In this document: positions 1 through 10,764 of the stretch, piece after piece
Position numbering within the stretch: position 1 is the first letter of the stretch
Layout: the number at the start of each line of letters is the position of its first letter
Origin: Rallus limicola
Lineage: Eukaryota > Chordata > Aves > Gruiformes > Rallidae
Direction of reading: 5' to 3'
NCBI GenBank assembly: GCA_022605955.1
Contig: JAKCOZ010000041.1
Location: 2,130,001 to 2,194,000, forward strand
DNA length: 64,000 bases
The notes under the pieces: generated by a model
Databases searched by the model: none
What the model was told of the DNA's origin: nothing
Seen by the model: the letters and a program-made list of their open reading frames with translations, nothing else
Position numbers and translations under genes: made by a program

Positions 1-1499
1 TTAGTCTCAGCGTAACAAACTAGCCTGCCCTGCACAGAGCAGGGGAAAGAATCATCCTCTGGTATTTCCAAAATGCCAGGATTTCCATAAATAACCCATC
101 CAGCCTCTCCTCCTGGAGCATCCTGCTCCTCCCTGGAGAGCTGACAACCCGGAGCACCTCAGACCCTGGCAGGATTCAATCCCAGCACCCCGCTGCCAGC
201 TCCAGCTCCGTCGAAGGAGCTGCACTGCTTTTCCCTGCGAACAGCCACGAGGCAGCCGGGATTAGCTAATCAGAGTTGAGGAGCAAATTAACGATTGCTG
301 GAACTAGGAGAAAGGCAGATTGGATCAGAGATTGCCAGCTCTGCAGCTGGCTCCTACTTGCAAACAATTCATTTAGATTATGAAAGCAAGAAATTGAGTA
401 CAAAACCCCTTAGATTGTTTGCTTCCTAGAGAAAGAAAAGAAAAGAAATGGAATTTAGATTAAAAATTATGCAGAATAGTATTAATTCCCCACCCTCTTG
501 TGCCTCCCCTCTTGCTGGAAAACCGGAGCTAATCAGAATTTAGCATTGTTCTGCTGCCAGTGTCAGAGCTGCCTCAATGGAGGAGAGACCAAATATGGCA
601 GGTGGCATTAACTCCTTAGGGCCCTGTCAGAGGAAGAGACAGGAGCGCAGTGCCTGGGGTCCCCCTCCCATTTTCCTGGCGTGCTCTGGCATTGCCTCCC
701 TTGGGTAGAGCGGTGCCTGGGGGCACGGAGCATCTCCCCATGGTGCATGGAGCTCATCGCTGTGCCCCAGCCCAGCACCCTCAGCTGCGGGCACGCTGTG
801 TGTCTCTGCTGCGCAGAGCTCGATGCCTCAAGGTCACACGAGCCCTTCACTCTGTCTCAGCACGAATCCATGTCCCGAGGGGCACTGAGGTGCTGGGTGC
901 TCTTCCCTGTCCCGGCACAGCCAGGAGACACCCACACTCACATCCTAGCTGTCACCAGGTTCCCCTTTGCGCCAAGGACAGATCTAACTAATTACCAGTT
1001 AGGCCCAGAAATGGCTGCCTGGCTGTGACCAGCAGCAGCGGGACGCTGATGATACCACACCGGGTGACCAGTGGGGCACGGCAGCGGGTCCCCTGCCAGC
1101 GCTGAGCGAGGCGCACGCACCACACCGGATCCACGGGTGGAGGAGCTGAACCGGCTCCGCTCCGATGGGGACCTGAAGAGCAGCTCATCCCTGGCGAGCA
1201 CGTGCTGGCTGCGTCCTTCTCCAGGCGGCTCAGGGTCGGCATCCAGCCACTGCAGGAGAGGTGGGTGACATCTCGTGCTGACCCCTTTCAGCCTCCAGTG
1301 CAGGCTCAGCAGCTGCTCAGGGGTTGTGCTGTTGCGTTTTGCAGTTGGGCCAAAATGACTCTTCCACCCGCCCAGAATTAAAACAACGGGAAAACCCCAA
1401 AATAAAATGAATCAGCTCAGAGCAAAACTTGCCCTTGGTGATGTCCCTCATCCACTGACCTCCTGCTGCAGTAGCAGGTGTGAAAACACACAGCACCTG
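1..1499. other. Non-coding DNA with an AT-rich island
   Basis: No exon is recognisable. About 240-570 is distinctly AT-rich, with several homeodomain-type cores including the palindrome ATTAGCTAAT. The remainder is ordinary GC-rich DNA without repeats I can name. Confidence 0.5.
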
Positions 1500-1569
1500 G
1501 AGCTGAACCACCCCCTAATGCCAACATGGATCTCGAGCTGAACCACCCCCTAATGCCAACATGGATCTC
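1500..1569. repeat. Perfect two-copy 35-bp tandem duplication
   Basis: The 35-bp unit at 1500-1534 is repeated exactly at 1535-1569, immediately before the TTTCCC tract. Confidence 0.95.
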
Positions 1570-1584
1570 ATCTGGGCCGGAACA

Positions 1585-1839
1585 GCCCTTTCCCTTTCCT
1601 TTTCCCTTTCCCTTTCCCTTTCCCTTTCCCTTTCCCTTTCCCTTTCCCTTTCCCTTTCCCTTTCCCTTTCCCTTTCCCTTTCCCTTTCCCTTTCCTTTTC
1701 CCTTTCCCTTCTTTCCCTTTCCCTTTCCCTTTTCCTTCTTTCCCTTTCCCTTTCCCTTTCCCTTTCCCTTTCCCTTCTTTCCCTTTCCCTTTCCCTTCTT
1801 TCCATTTCCCTTTCCCTTCTTTCCCTTCCTTTTCTTTCC
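1585..1839. repeat. (TTTCCC)n polypyrimidine microsatellite
   Basis: About 255 bp of TTTCCC units become interrupted by CTT insertions toward the right end. The other strand is GGGAAA repeated, a run of G-triplets with three-base loops that fits the G-quadruplex motif, and the whole tract is a homopurine/homopyrimidine mirror. Confidence 0.97.
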
Positions 1840-3020
1840 TAACATTTACATTCACCCCCAAGAGCCGTCTCTGCTCCAGCCCTACACACACGAGCCATGC
1901 TGAGCACCTTGAGCCATGCTGAGCACCTGGGATGTCTCACATCACTGCTCTGACCAGACACAGCAAACAGGCTTTACTGCTCACCAGATGAACAGTGCAG
2001 GCATGGCCCAGAAATCAGGCTCTGGTTTCCATCTCCAAAGGTCTGTGGCTGGTTTGGGAAGCAGGAGGAGCTGCTGGACCTGCTGGAGCTGTCCCCATCC
2101 TTACCAGGCTGGATGATCCTGGTCCTCACGCTTCCCTTGCTCTCAGATGCTTGCCTTGCTCTAGCTGGTGTAACCATAAGCACCTCTCTCTTGGCCAAGA
2201 GCTGCCGCTGTTGGATCTCCAGGTGTCCCTGCATCTGGAGGGTTTGCTGGGCCACCATGCAGGACACCTGGCTGTGCCAGAGAGCCGAAATGCTTTGGGT
2301 GTTAGTGAGGCCAGTGCCCAAGATGAGGACCCCATGGGGGAAGTGTGTGCATCCCCATCGTCTTCCTGGGGTGGGATCAGGAGCTGGGCTCTGGTCCCAG
2401 CTCTGTCCCATTGGGTGAGCCATGGCCTCTCTCCGTTCCTTCTTCCCCATCTTCCCAGGGCACTATCTCCCAGGCGCAGCAGGAGATGCTGGTAATTGGT
2501 ACTTGGCAATCCCATGTTGACAGGGGCTGGCAGAGGACAAAGGGCGGTTTGTCTGCAAGGCTTGGAGCTTTGATACAGCAGGGCTGGGGATGACTCAGAT
2601 GTGGGTCATTAAGCTGGTTGGAGCAGCAGACAGTTTGGGCTGAAACACCAGCCCGGCATGAGGTGCTCACTGAGCTGCTCTAACTGGGTCACGCAGGAGA
2701 TCGGTGCTGGCAGCACCTTGCGCAGGCTCACCTGGTCCTGCATGGCCATGACCCAATGGCAACACAACTCCCTGCCCCAAAATCATCCGTGTGTGCTCTG
2801 TTACAGCAGGGCAGAGGCTTGGTCAGGGCAGCAGCACATGGTGTGGGGTCAAGCTGGGGCTGCTGGTACAGCAAATGCCTCTGGGGAGCTTGGCTTGGGG
2901 TCCTTAGTATCTGTCAGTCTGTCTGTCTGTCTGTATCCATCCATCCCCCTACCCATGAATCCATCCATCCCCAGCCCCTCAGCAGACCAGCTGTGTCCTT
3001 TGACTGTCAGACCCATCACA
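1840..3020. other. Non-coding GC-rich DNA
   Basis: No exon is recognisable. It contains a short direct repeat near 1894-1935 (GAGCCATGCTGAGCACC twice) and a small TCTG/CCAT simple repeat near 2915-2975. Confidence 0.5.
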
Positions 3021-3027
3021 GGCTGGG

Positions 3028-3106
3028 ATTGGGCCTGGACACTGGGACTCCTGGCCAGTCCCCTGCTGCCCTGCCATAGCCGCCACTGCCATGAGGGGTA
3101 TATAAA
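3028..3106 (+). promoter_or_regulatory. CCAAT box and TATA box, candidate promoter
   Basis: An inverted CCAAT (ATTGG, 3028-3032) lies about 65 bp upstream of TATATAAA (3099-3106), which is normal spacing for a focused vertebrate promoter. The TATA box is followed by a GC-rich stretch suited to initiation around 3130. Confidence 0.35.
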
Positions 3107-3314
3107 CCCTCGGGGGGCTGGGGGCTGCTGGGGCTTTTACTGGGCTCCTACTGTTGTCCCCATCCCCACCTTGGGGCTGCTCTGCCAGGCAACTGGGTGA
3201 GGGTGGGGGCTGCCCCCACGCTGCCCCTCAGTTCCCCCTCCTCAATAGGCCTGTGTGGTGGTTGCTGTTTTCCAGGCGTCAGGAACCTCCTGAGACCTTC
3301 GTGAGCTTTCAGAG

Positions 3315-3467
3315 ATGAGGACTGGGCTCTGCAGCCAGCCCCGACAGACCCACAGTGACCTGCCCAAGGCTGATGCTCCATGTTCGTGCTGCCGGTGCTG
3401 CCCTGGCTGTGAAGCTCTCAGGGCACAACAGGTGCGTCACCGTGCTCCCAGCAGTGACTTGGGGTGA
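3315..3467 (+). CDS. Candidate cysteine-rich 50-residue microprotein
   Basis: An ATG at 3315 opens a 50-codon frame containing the cluster CSCCRCCPGC at about residues 23-32. It lies downstream of the TATA element and just after a possible short intron, with donor GTGAGG near 3197-3198 and acceptor TGTTTTCCAG ending near 3275. A further donor-like GTGCGT lies within the frame after the codons for AQQ, so the protein could also continue by splicing. I do not recognise the family, and there is no signal peptide or membrane segment. It may be a chance frame. Confidence 0.15.
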   Translation: MRTGLCSQPRQTHSDLPKADAPCSCCRCCPGCEALRAQQVRHRAPSSDLG

Positions 3468-5078
3468 GGGGCTCCCCTTCCCAGCACTCTGACGGGAGAT
3501 CCTGAGCTGTCCATGGCTGCACCAAGGTGTTGATGCCCTCTCAACGCTACCTGGCCACTGGATGTCCACCTGCGACCCAGGGGCCAGCTGTTCAGGCCCA
3601 CAGATCTGGTCCTTGGTGGGCTGGGTCCATCCCATGGAAGAGCAGCAGGGGCTTTGCCATGTGCAAGCGGCTCTGAGAAGGGCTGGGGGTTGTCTCCAGT
3701 GGGTCACAACTGGGTCACGCCTGGGAGCTGGACACTTCGTGCTGCTGGGACTTCACTGTATGACTGATGTGACCGCGGTGCGTTAGGTGACTGAGGAGCT
3801 CTGCAGAGAAGCCACCTGAGAGCCCTGGTCAGGGCAAGCCGGACACCAAACTGGACCTGGGCCCCCTGGTTGGGGAAGGGTCAGTCCCTTCAGTGGGCAC
3901 AGGCATGTCACAGGCTGGAGCAAGCCAGGCTGAGGGAGCCTGGGGAGGCTGACAGAAGGGACCTATATCACCACCGGGGATCATCCAGCACTGGGGAGCT
4001 GCAAAACTGGGGGTGAATCTTCAGCAGGGGACATGCTGCTGCTGAGGAGAAGCTCCCTGGGTGGGTGGTGTAGCCCTGGGAGGGTGCCCAAGGCTGGCCT
4101 TGGGGGCTGCCCTACCTCAGCAGGTCCCATTTCCCCGGCAGCCCCTGCCCTGTGACCACCCTGTCATCTCCATCATAAACTGGCCTTGCTCTGTTATGGG
4201 CTCCTGACCCAGGTCCAGCCCCAGGGTCTCAGAGGTGGCCTAAATTCCTCTACCTTCATGCCAGTGGGTGTTGGGGATTGGGGGGGACATGCTTGTAAAT
4301 CACACCCCTGTAAAGCAGCAGAGGGATGAGGTGATCCTCCTGTCTCATCAGCAGCCCCTCCTCAGGTCTCTTTGGGGCTACGAGGTGATTAACATCCATT
4401 TTAAGCGTGTTCCAGGCACGTTCCCGATGCCTTTAGGCCCCTGAGGTGTTACAGATGGCTCAGGAGTTGGGCTCCATCAGCAGTTGATTCGCTGTTTATT
4501 AAAGCCTCTATTAATCTGGCATTAATGCTTTTCAGACCAGCCCTTTCAGGAGGTACAGCACCCTCCAAGGCAAGGGGCTGAGCTTCTCCAGAGCCCAGCG
4601 CCACCAACACCGGCGAGGGTTTAGCTCCGGATCTCGTCTGGCTTGGGGCTGAGGTCCTGTGAGGGTAACACTGGTCCCAGAGATGCTGGGCAGCTGGGGT
4701 GACTGGGATCTGCAGTCCAGGAGCCCGTCTCTCCACCCAGGGAGCACAGGAGGGGCACGGGGCACAGCCTGGCAACACAGGGATGCTCAGCAGAGCTGGA
4801 GAGCGCTGCCCACAGCACTGTGAGACAGGCACCGGCTGGGCTGTGGCACAGCTCGAAGGGGCAGATCTGCAGGGGGGAGCAGAACCCTTCTCCAGCCCCG
4901 TGGCGCTTTGAGGGCTGGGGAGGGAGGGCAAGGTGAGGGGCAGCAGGGACCAGTGCCTTGGGGCCGGTGGGCAAAGCTCAGCCTGGGTGGCACCGCTGCC
5001 TGTGCCAGCATCCGGGCGAGGCGGTGGTGGGGATGGATGGCGGAGATCTCGCATCCTTGCCGAGGCTGGGATGCTGCG
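3468..5078. other. Non-coding DNA
   Basis: It is GC-rich without recognisable exons. About 4380-4530 is AT-richer, with several TTAAT/ATTAA motifs and a minus-strand AATAAA near 4500. I cannot tie that signal to any transcript. Confidence 0.4.
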
Positions 5079-5092
5079 GTTGTCATGACAAC
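5079..5092. promoter_or_regulatory. RFX X-box-like 14-bp palindrome
   Basis: GTTGTCATGACAAC is a perfect palindrome and fits the two-half-site RFX pattern GTTGYCATGRCAAC. It is one of three such sites in the window. Confidence 0.4.
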
Positions 5093-5499
5093 CGGGAGAG
5101 AGGCCTGCAGAGCTGGAGCCTGTAACCCAGACGTTTAGAGGGCGAGGAGGTGGAGGTGCAGGGCTGGGGGTGCTCCCTGTCATCTCCCCTGGGCCTCAGT
5201 GCACCCCAAAATAGCGATCGGACCCACCCATTTTTCACCTAAAAGACCCTGACAACCAAACTACCAGGAATTCAATGGGAAGAAACACCCTCAGGTGAAA
5301 AAAGCTGCACCCAAACCCCCTGCAGGGAGCAGGCAGCCAGTTCAGAGATACCAGCAGCTCCCTGCCCTCTGCCCCACTCCAAAATCCTGCCTGATGGCTG
5401 AGGCTGCAGGGAGGGCAGTGGGCACCCAACAGAGTTTGAGCCAGAGCCCTTCCCTGGGGATGCTCGTGGGGCTGTTTCCACCGAGCAGGGACCTGCCTG

Positions 5500-5612
5500 G
5501 GCCATGGGATGGGGACAGATGGAGATAGGGATGATGGGGACGGACGGGGATGGAGATGTGTGGGGATGGATGGGAACAGACAGGGATGGATGGGGATGGA
5601 GATGGATAGAGG
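5500..5612. repeat. GGGGATGGA-type degenerate minisatellite
   Basis: Imperfect GGATGG/GGACAGA units are repeated about a dozen times. The open frames through it are repeat artefacts. Confidence 0.8.
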
Positions 5613-6807
5613 TGCAGCCAGCTCTGCTCCCTCTTTCTGCCAAGGCACAAGGTCACCTGTCCCTTCTGCCACCAGCCGTGGCCCCGCTGAACCATCCCAC
5701 ATGGCTCAGGGCTGGATTTTTCCCCACCTCAGGACAAGCTTTTGCTGCCCGGCTCTGGCAGCTCATCCAGCAGGGACCCTCAGCAGCTGCCAGGCTTTGA
5801 CTGACATCTGTCCCTCACCTCCCCGGCAGCTGGAAGCGCAGACAGCAGAGGGACCCTGCGGAAAGGACAGGCAGGGGACGAGCCCAAGCTGCATCCTCTC
5901 TGTAGGCAGCTCGAGCTACATCAGGAAGGGCATCAGGCTGTCCTGCTCCGTGCCCCTGCAGAGCCCGTTGTCACAGAGTCCCTGGGTGGCGGCTCAGGTG
6001 GTTCTTCCCATGCAGTGGCCTTGAGCTCCCCAGGTCATGCCCAGGCCCTGGGTAGCACATGCACCACGGTTCCTTCCAGCGCCCATCGCAGCTCCGTGCT
6101 GTTGCTATTTTTGGGAACTCCTGGAAGCGCATCAGCCCTAAGAAGTGGTTTGATTAACTGCTCTCACCACGCCAGGCTCACACCCCACAACATCTCCCCA
6201 CGGTGCCTGGGGAAGCCACTGGCAGCCCAGACCCCCACACTCCCCTCCTGGCTCGGGATGCACAGGAGTGTCAGGCCTCATCCTGCAGCCTGTCCCACTC
6301 TGGGGAGCTGAAGCTGCGTCTTGAGGGGAAAGCTTCCCCTTAGAAGGGCTGGGTTGGGGGTTGGGTTAGGGGTCGTTGGGCTTATTGCAAGGCCGGCAGT
6401 GATCGTCCCCAGCCGAGCAGATCGTCCCCAGGTATTTTTACTCTCAAGCTCCAGCATTTCAGCTGACGCCGCAGCAGCTCGCTTGGCATCTTGGCATCGG
6501 GTAAAAGTCACCTCTGGAAATGAAGGGCTGGATGAAATTATAGCCGGGCAGCTGAGCACCACGGGCAGGACCTGCAGCCCTTCCCACCCCACAGCTTGGG
6601 AAGGACCTGGCTCCACGGGCCCCTGGTAGGGCTGCACCCATTCCCCCATCCTGTGCCCATGCCACTTTTCACACCAGCCAGCCCGAGGGCGGGCACAACC
6701 CTGTTACCCATCATCTTTGGGAGTAGCGTCTGCGCTGCTCATCCCTTGCTTGGGGACTGCCCAAGGTCAGCAGCCGGGGCAGCCACCTTCCCAGCAAAAC
6801 CCAGGGA
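5613..6807. other. Non-coding GC-rich DNA
   Basis: No exon with supported splice sites and no named repeat was seen. Confidence 0.4.
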
Positions 6808-7092
6808 GATGCAGGCAGGGGATGGATTTGTAGGGCAGAGGATGGCTCTGCTGGGCAGGGGATAGCTTTGTAGGGCAGGGGATGGCTTTGCCGGGCAGGG
6901 GATGGCTTTGCCAGGCAGGTGATGGCTTTGCCATGCAGGGGATGGCTTTGCCGGGCAGGGGATGGCTTTGCCGGGCAGGGGATGGCCTTGTAGGGCAGGG
7001 GATGGCTTTGCTGGGCAGGGGATGGGTTTGTAGGGCAGGGGATGGCTTTGCTGGGCAGGAGATGGCTTTGCCGGGCAGGGGATGGCTTTGCC
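6808..7092. repeat. 20-bp minisatellite, about 14 copies
   Basis: The unit GGGATGGCTTTGCCGGGCAG is repeated in strict 20-bp register with single-base variants, such as TGCC changed to GTAG. The period is not a multiple of three and every frame gives a low-complexity peptide, so it is non-coding. Array length is likely to vary between individuals. Confidence 0.96.
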
Positions 7093-8159
7093 ACATCGCC
7101 ACTTTTACCACAGGGTTGGGTTTTTTGGGTCTGAAGGTTCCACCTGGAGACGGGCAGCTCCCTCCTCCCCCCAGCACTGCCGGGCTCTCAGCATCCCTGA
7201 CCTTGCTGGGATAAAATTAGCCATTTCACTTTGAATTAAAGACAGTTCAGCTGAAAACCACCCGAGTGGTTCGTTTCAGAGACATCAAATGGCAGCGTTT
7301 CCTTTTTTGTCTGCCATCAGGGAGGGGAGGGTCTCTCCAGCCAGCGCCTGGTGACAATGACATTGATTTCCCAGACCTTTTGGTGCGGCCAAATCAGTAT
7401 TTTTAGCTGGGGGAAGAAAAGAAAAAAAAAAAGAACAAAACCCACCAAATATCACGTGTCAAAGAAATGCTTTCCCTGCCCTGACGAGGGGGGAGAGGAG
7501 ATGGAAGCTGTCACCACCGAGTCACAGCTGCAGAGAGCTCGCTGCCCTCGGGCCCGGCGCTGGACAGGCACTGCAGGAGCCACCGCTGCATCTTCCTGGG
7601 GTCCATCCTGGGTGCTGCCCCCCCTGTCTGTGCCCCAATAATCCCCCCACTTCAGAGCTGGAGATCCAGAGCCCACCCCCTGTGATGGGGGTCCCATTGC
7701 TGTGGGTAGGCAGGACCCCCCCATCATCCATCCATCCCACAGCATCCCATTCCCTCAGCATCCCCTGCAGCCATTTATCTTCCAGAGCAGGTGGTGCCTT
7801 CATCCCTCCTTCCTGGACTCCTCCTCCTCGCTCTCCCCCACCCTGTTCTCATTTCCCCAAGAAGACTTTAATGAAATCTGCCCTTAATTAAATCCACATT
7901 CATTTGCATAATTACCAGGAAATTGAAATTAGCCTGCGGACGTGGCTGGAATACATTTGGCATCAGGCAGCCTTGCCTGGTTGGGCTCCACCCCCACCCC
8001 CACCCCCACCCATGGGTGCTGCCAGCCTTTCCTCCCACCCAGTGATGCCCACAGCAGCTGGGCTTGGTGAGGGGGGAAGGGGGGGCAGTGGGGCTGGGGG
8101 TGAAAGCAGGTTGTGCCCCCCCACCCCCACCCCATCACGCTCTCTGGCCCCAGAAAGAA
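7093..8159. other. Non-coding DNA with an AT-rich octamer island
   Basis: About 7860-7960 is an AT-rich patch with the POU octamer ATTTGCAT at 7902-7909 and TTAATTAA. Its character differs from its GC-rich flanks, as in a conserved enhancer, but conservation cannot be judged here. No exon was seen. Confidence 0.4.
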
Positions 8160-9981
8160 GAGTCTCCACGGCCACTGGGAATTTTGTTGTCACTTTTATC
8201 ACTAGGGATTTTGTTGTTGGTTTGTGTCGTTTTCCTGGTGTGGTTGGTTTGGTTTGTGGTTGTGGTTTTGTTGTTGTTGTTGTTGTTGTTTTTGTTTTTA
8301 ATCCTGTTCAACAGTGACAAACTGAGGTAACGCCTGTGACACTACAGCCTCTCCTAGGGGAAGAAGGGCCAGAACCCAGGGAAGGGGAAATAAAAACCCA
8401 ACAACCTACCGACACAGCGACCTCGACGGGAACAGAAATCACACCCGGGCACCCCCCACCCCTGGGACACACCGCCTTGGGGCTGGGGGGGCACGGCTGA
8501 GCCCTCCCCGGGGGGGCGGCTGGGATCCCGTATCTACATTATTGCACGAAAGATCGAGGACATGGAGGGACCTAAGGCAAAGAGGAGGAAACACGGCGCC
8601 TAGCGTCTCTACTGCGGGGCAATGCTACTTCTAAACCGGCCCTGGCACCGCGGGCGGGCGATGGGGCGGGGGGTGGGTGCTGCGGGGACTGGGGGGCAGC
8701 GGCGGCGGCGGGGGGGGGGTCCGGCTGGGCACCCACCTGCTGTGTAAACTGCTGCTGCTGAATAGCGTTATAGCCCTTTGTGCGGGAATTGAGGGGCCGG
8801 AGGGGCCGGGGCCGGGGTCCCCGTGGCACCCGCCCGAGGGGAGGGAAGCCCAAACTGTGCCAGGGCTTTGGGTGCTGCCACCCCGGGGTGTCCTGTCCCG
8901 CCCCCGGCAGGATGAGCCCCGCACCACCCCGGGTGCCCAAAACTGGGAGGGGGTTGTCACCACCCCCCCTGCTACCCCATGACCATGTCACTAAGGTGCC
9001 ACCCCACCACCGTCCCGCTCTGCCGCAGCCGGTGCCGGGGGGGATGTGCCCCGCTGCCTCCTCCCTGCCAGCCCCAGGGGAGGGGAACCAGGATCTGGGG
9101 AGGGGGTGACAGTGAGGGGAGGTGACAGGGACACCGTGGGAGCCATGGGGACCTTCAGGTGGCCGCCTGAAGCCCCGTCCCCCACTGCCCAGGTCCTGCC
9201 CTGGAGATGTGCCCCTACCACCCTGCCCGGCCCCTGGGTACCAAAGTCAGTGGAGGGAGACAAGGGGACGCCGCCGCAGGAGACGGCCTGGTCCTGAGCA
9301 TCCAACCTGCCGACAGCTGGGGCTGGGGGGAACGGGGGCTGCCAGCGGCTGCGGCCAGGACACACGACGACGACACACAGACGGGGACACTTGCTACATC
9401 GATGGCTGCCAGCACGTCCCGCGGCAGGGAGGCAGCTGGGGCTGCCCCTCGCCAGCCCAACGCCCACCTCCCCACCGGCCCCGGTCCCCACCAGTGGGGC
9501 AAGGACAGGCAGAAGGGGCACATCACTGCTCCCACCAAAACCTCCCCGAAGGCCTCCTCCACGGCACAGGGTCATCGGCCTTCCCTCGCACAGGGTGGGG
9601 GAGAGCCTGGGGGGGCGCTGGCTGCCCTGCCCTCACCCACCCCTGCAGCCTTCCCCAGCTCTTCCTCCCCGCGTTGGGACACCCCTCATTGTGTCACCCT
9701 GGGGGAGCCTTGGAGGAGGCAGAGTGGCTGTGGGGGGAGCCAGGGGCACCAAGATGTGTCCCCCAGGCAGGGGGAGGGGGCTCAGCATCCTACGGAGCCC
9801 AACCAGTTTTGTCCTTTTCCTCTTCGTTTGTGTTTCTTTTTGTTTCGCTTTGGGAGCCCCGGAGCCTGGTCCCAGCTCGCGCCACCGCCACGAGCGACCC
9901 GCCGTTCCTGTCCCCAGGGCAAGGAGCGGGGGGACAGGATGGGACGGGACCGGTGGCCGCCGCCGCGCCGCCCCGGCGCCG
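8160..9981 (-). other. SBK1: Probable SBK1 3'UTR region
   Basis: This lies directly downstream of the SBK1 stop. Two blocks, near 8525-8640 and 8730-8790, look less repetitive than their surroundings, and the first contains a Pumilio element and a miR-25/92 seed match on the minus strand. A minus-strand ATTAAA (8302-8297) is a possible poly(A) signal but lacks a convincing GU-rich downstream element. Another ATTAAA is near 7870. The 3' end is therefore unresolved. A TTG repeat occupies about 8265-8300. Confidence 0.4.
8531..8547 (-). promoter_or_regulatory. Adjacent Pumilio element and miR-25/32/92/363/367 8-mer site
   Basis: On the minus strand the sequence GTGCAATA (8547-8540) is one base from TGTAGATA (8538-8531). 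The first is a full 8-mer match to the shared seed of the miR-25/32/92/363/367 family. The second fits the Pumilio consensus TGTANATA. They matter only if the SBK1 transcript extends this far, about 1.45 kb past the stop, which is inferred. Confidence 0.4.
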
Positions 9982-10764
9982 TCAGACGCAGATCTCTATT
10001 GCTGTGGCCAGGACCATCTGCCCTTTGCTCTTGTCCTGCCGTCCGTCTGTCCTGCTTGCCGTCCCCGGGGGGACCACGTTCGGCTCGGAGCCGCGGGGTC
10101 CGCTCCCTTCGGTCAGGACGGTCCTCTTGAGCGGGGCAGGGGTGCAGGAGCCGGTCGCCTCGTGGCGATGGGCCCCGGCCGGGAGCTTGTCCCCGGCGTG
10201 CTTGCGGGAGCGGTAGGAGGGTCGTCGCCGCACCTCGGCCATCAGGTCGCACTTGATGAAGTAGAAGACCTCCTTGACAGGACAGCGCTTCTCGGGGTCG
10301 AGGGCCAGCAGGCGCTGGAACATGCGGAGGGCGCCGTCCGTGAAGCGCCGCCATTGGGAGGGCAGCCCCCCCAGCCGCCCCTTCTGCCACCGCACGAACT
10401 CCTCGAAGAAGGCGTCGGAAGGCGCCGCCGCCTCCCAGGGGAAGTTTCCGGTGAGGACGCAGAAGATGAGCACCCCGAAAGCCCAGACGTCGATGCTGGT
10501 GTCCACGGCGAAGCCCTCGGCCCGCCCGGCCTGGCACACCTCGGGCGCCGTGTAGGGGATGGTGCCGCTGATGCGCTTGACCCGGCAGCCCACCTTGCGC
10601 GTCATGCCGAAGTCGGCCAGCTTGACGCGGCGGCAGTCGCGGTCGAAGAGCAGGACGTTCTCCGGCTTGATGTCCCGGTGCACCAGGCTCTTGCTGTGCA
10701 TGTAGTCGAGGGCCAGGCCCAGCTGCTGCACACAGCGCTTGACCAGCTCCTCGGGGAGCCCCAC
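9982..10764 (-). CDS. SBK1: SBK1 terminal coding exon
   Basis: The exon opens after acceptor CCCGCAG and encodes residues 134-393, the whole C-lobe (HRD, DFG, APE, DVWAFG) and the tail. The stop is at 9984-9982. The exon is very GC-rich, which opens long spurious frames on the other strand. Confidence 0.95.
   Translation of the reverse strand: MGLPEELVKRCVQQLGLALDYMHSKSLVHRDIKPENVLLFDRDCRRVKLADFGMTRKVGCRVKRISGTIPYTAPEVCQAGRAEGFAVDTSIDVWAFGVLIFCVLTGNFPWEAAAPSDAFFEEFVRWQKGRLGGLPSQWRRFTDGALRMFQRLLALDPEKRCPVKEVFYFIKCDLMAEVRRRPSYRSRKHAGDKLPAGAHRHEATGSCTPAPLKRTVLTEGSGPRGSEPNVVPPGTASRTDGRQDKSKGQMVLATAIEICV

Noticed and set aside
1417..1903. Frames encoding KGKGKG, PFPFPF or SLSLSL repeats
   Set aside because: They are translations of the TTTCCC microsatellite, open on both strands.
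6711..7214. Frames encoding repeated LPGRGW or KPSPARQSH units
   Set aside because: The 20-bp minisatellite gives repeat peptides in every frame because its period is not a multiple of three.
8240..8320. Hydrophobic VVVVLLLLLLF frame resembling a membrane segment
   Set aside because: It is a TTG/GTT simple repeat, also open as poly-Asn on the other strand.
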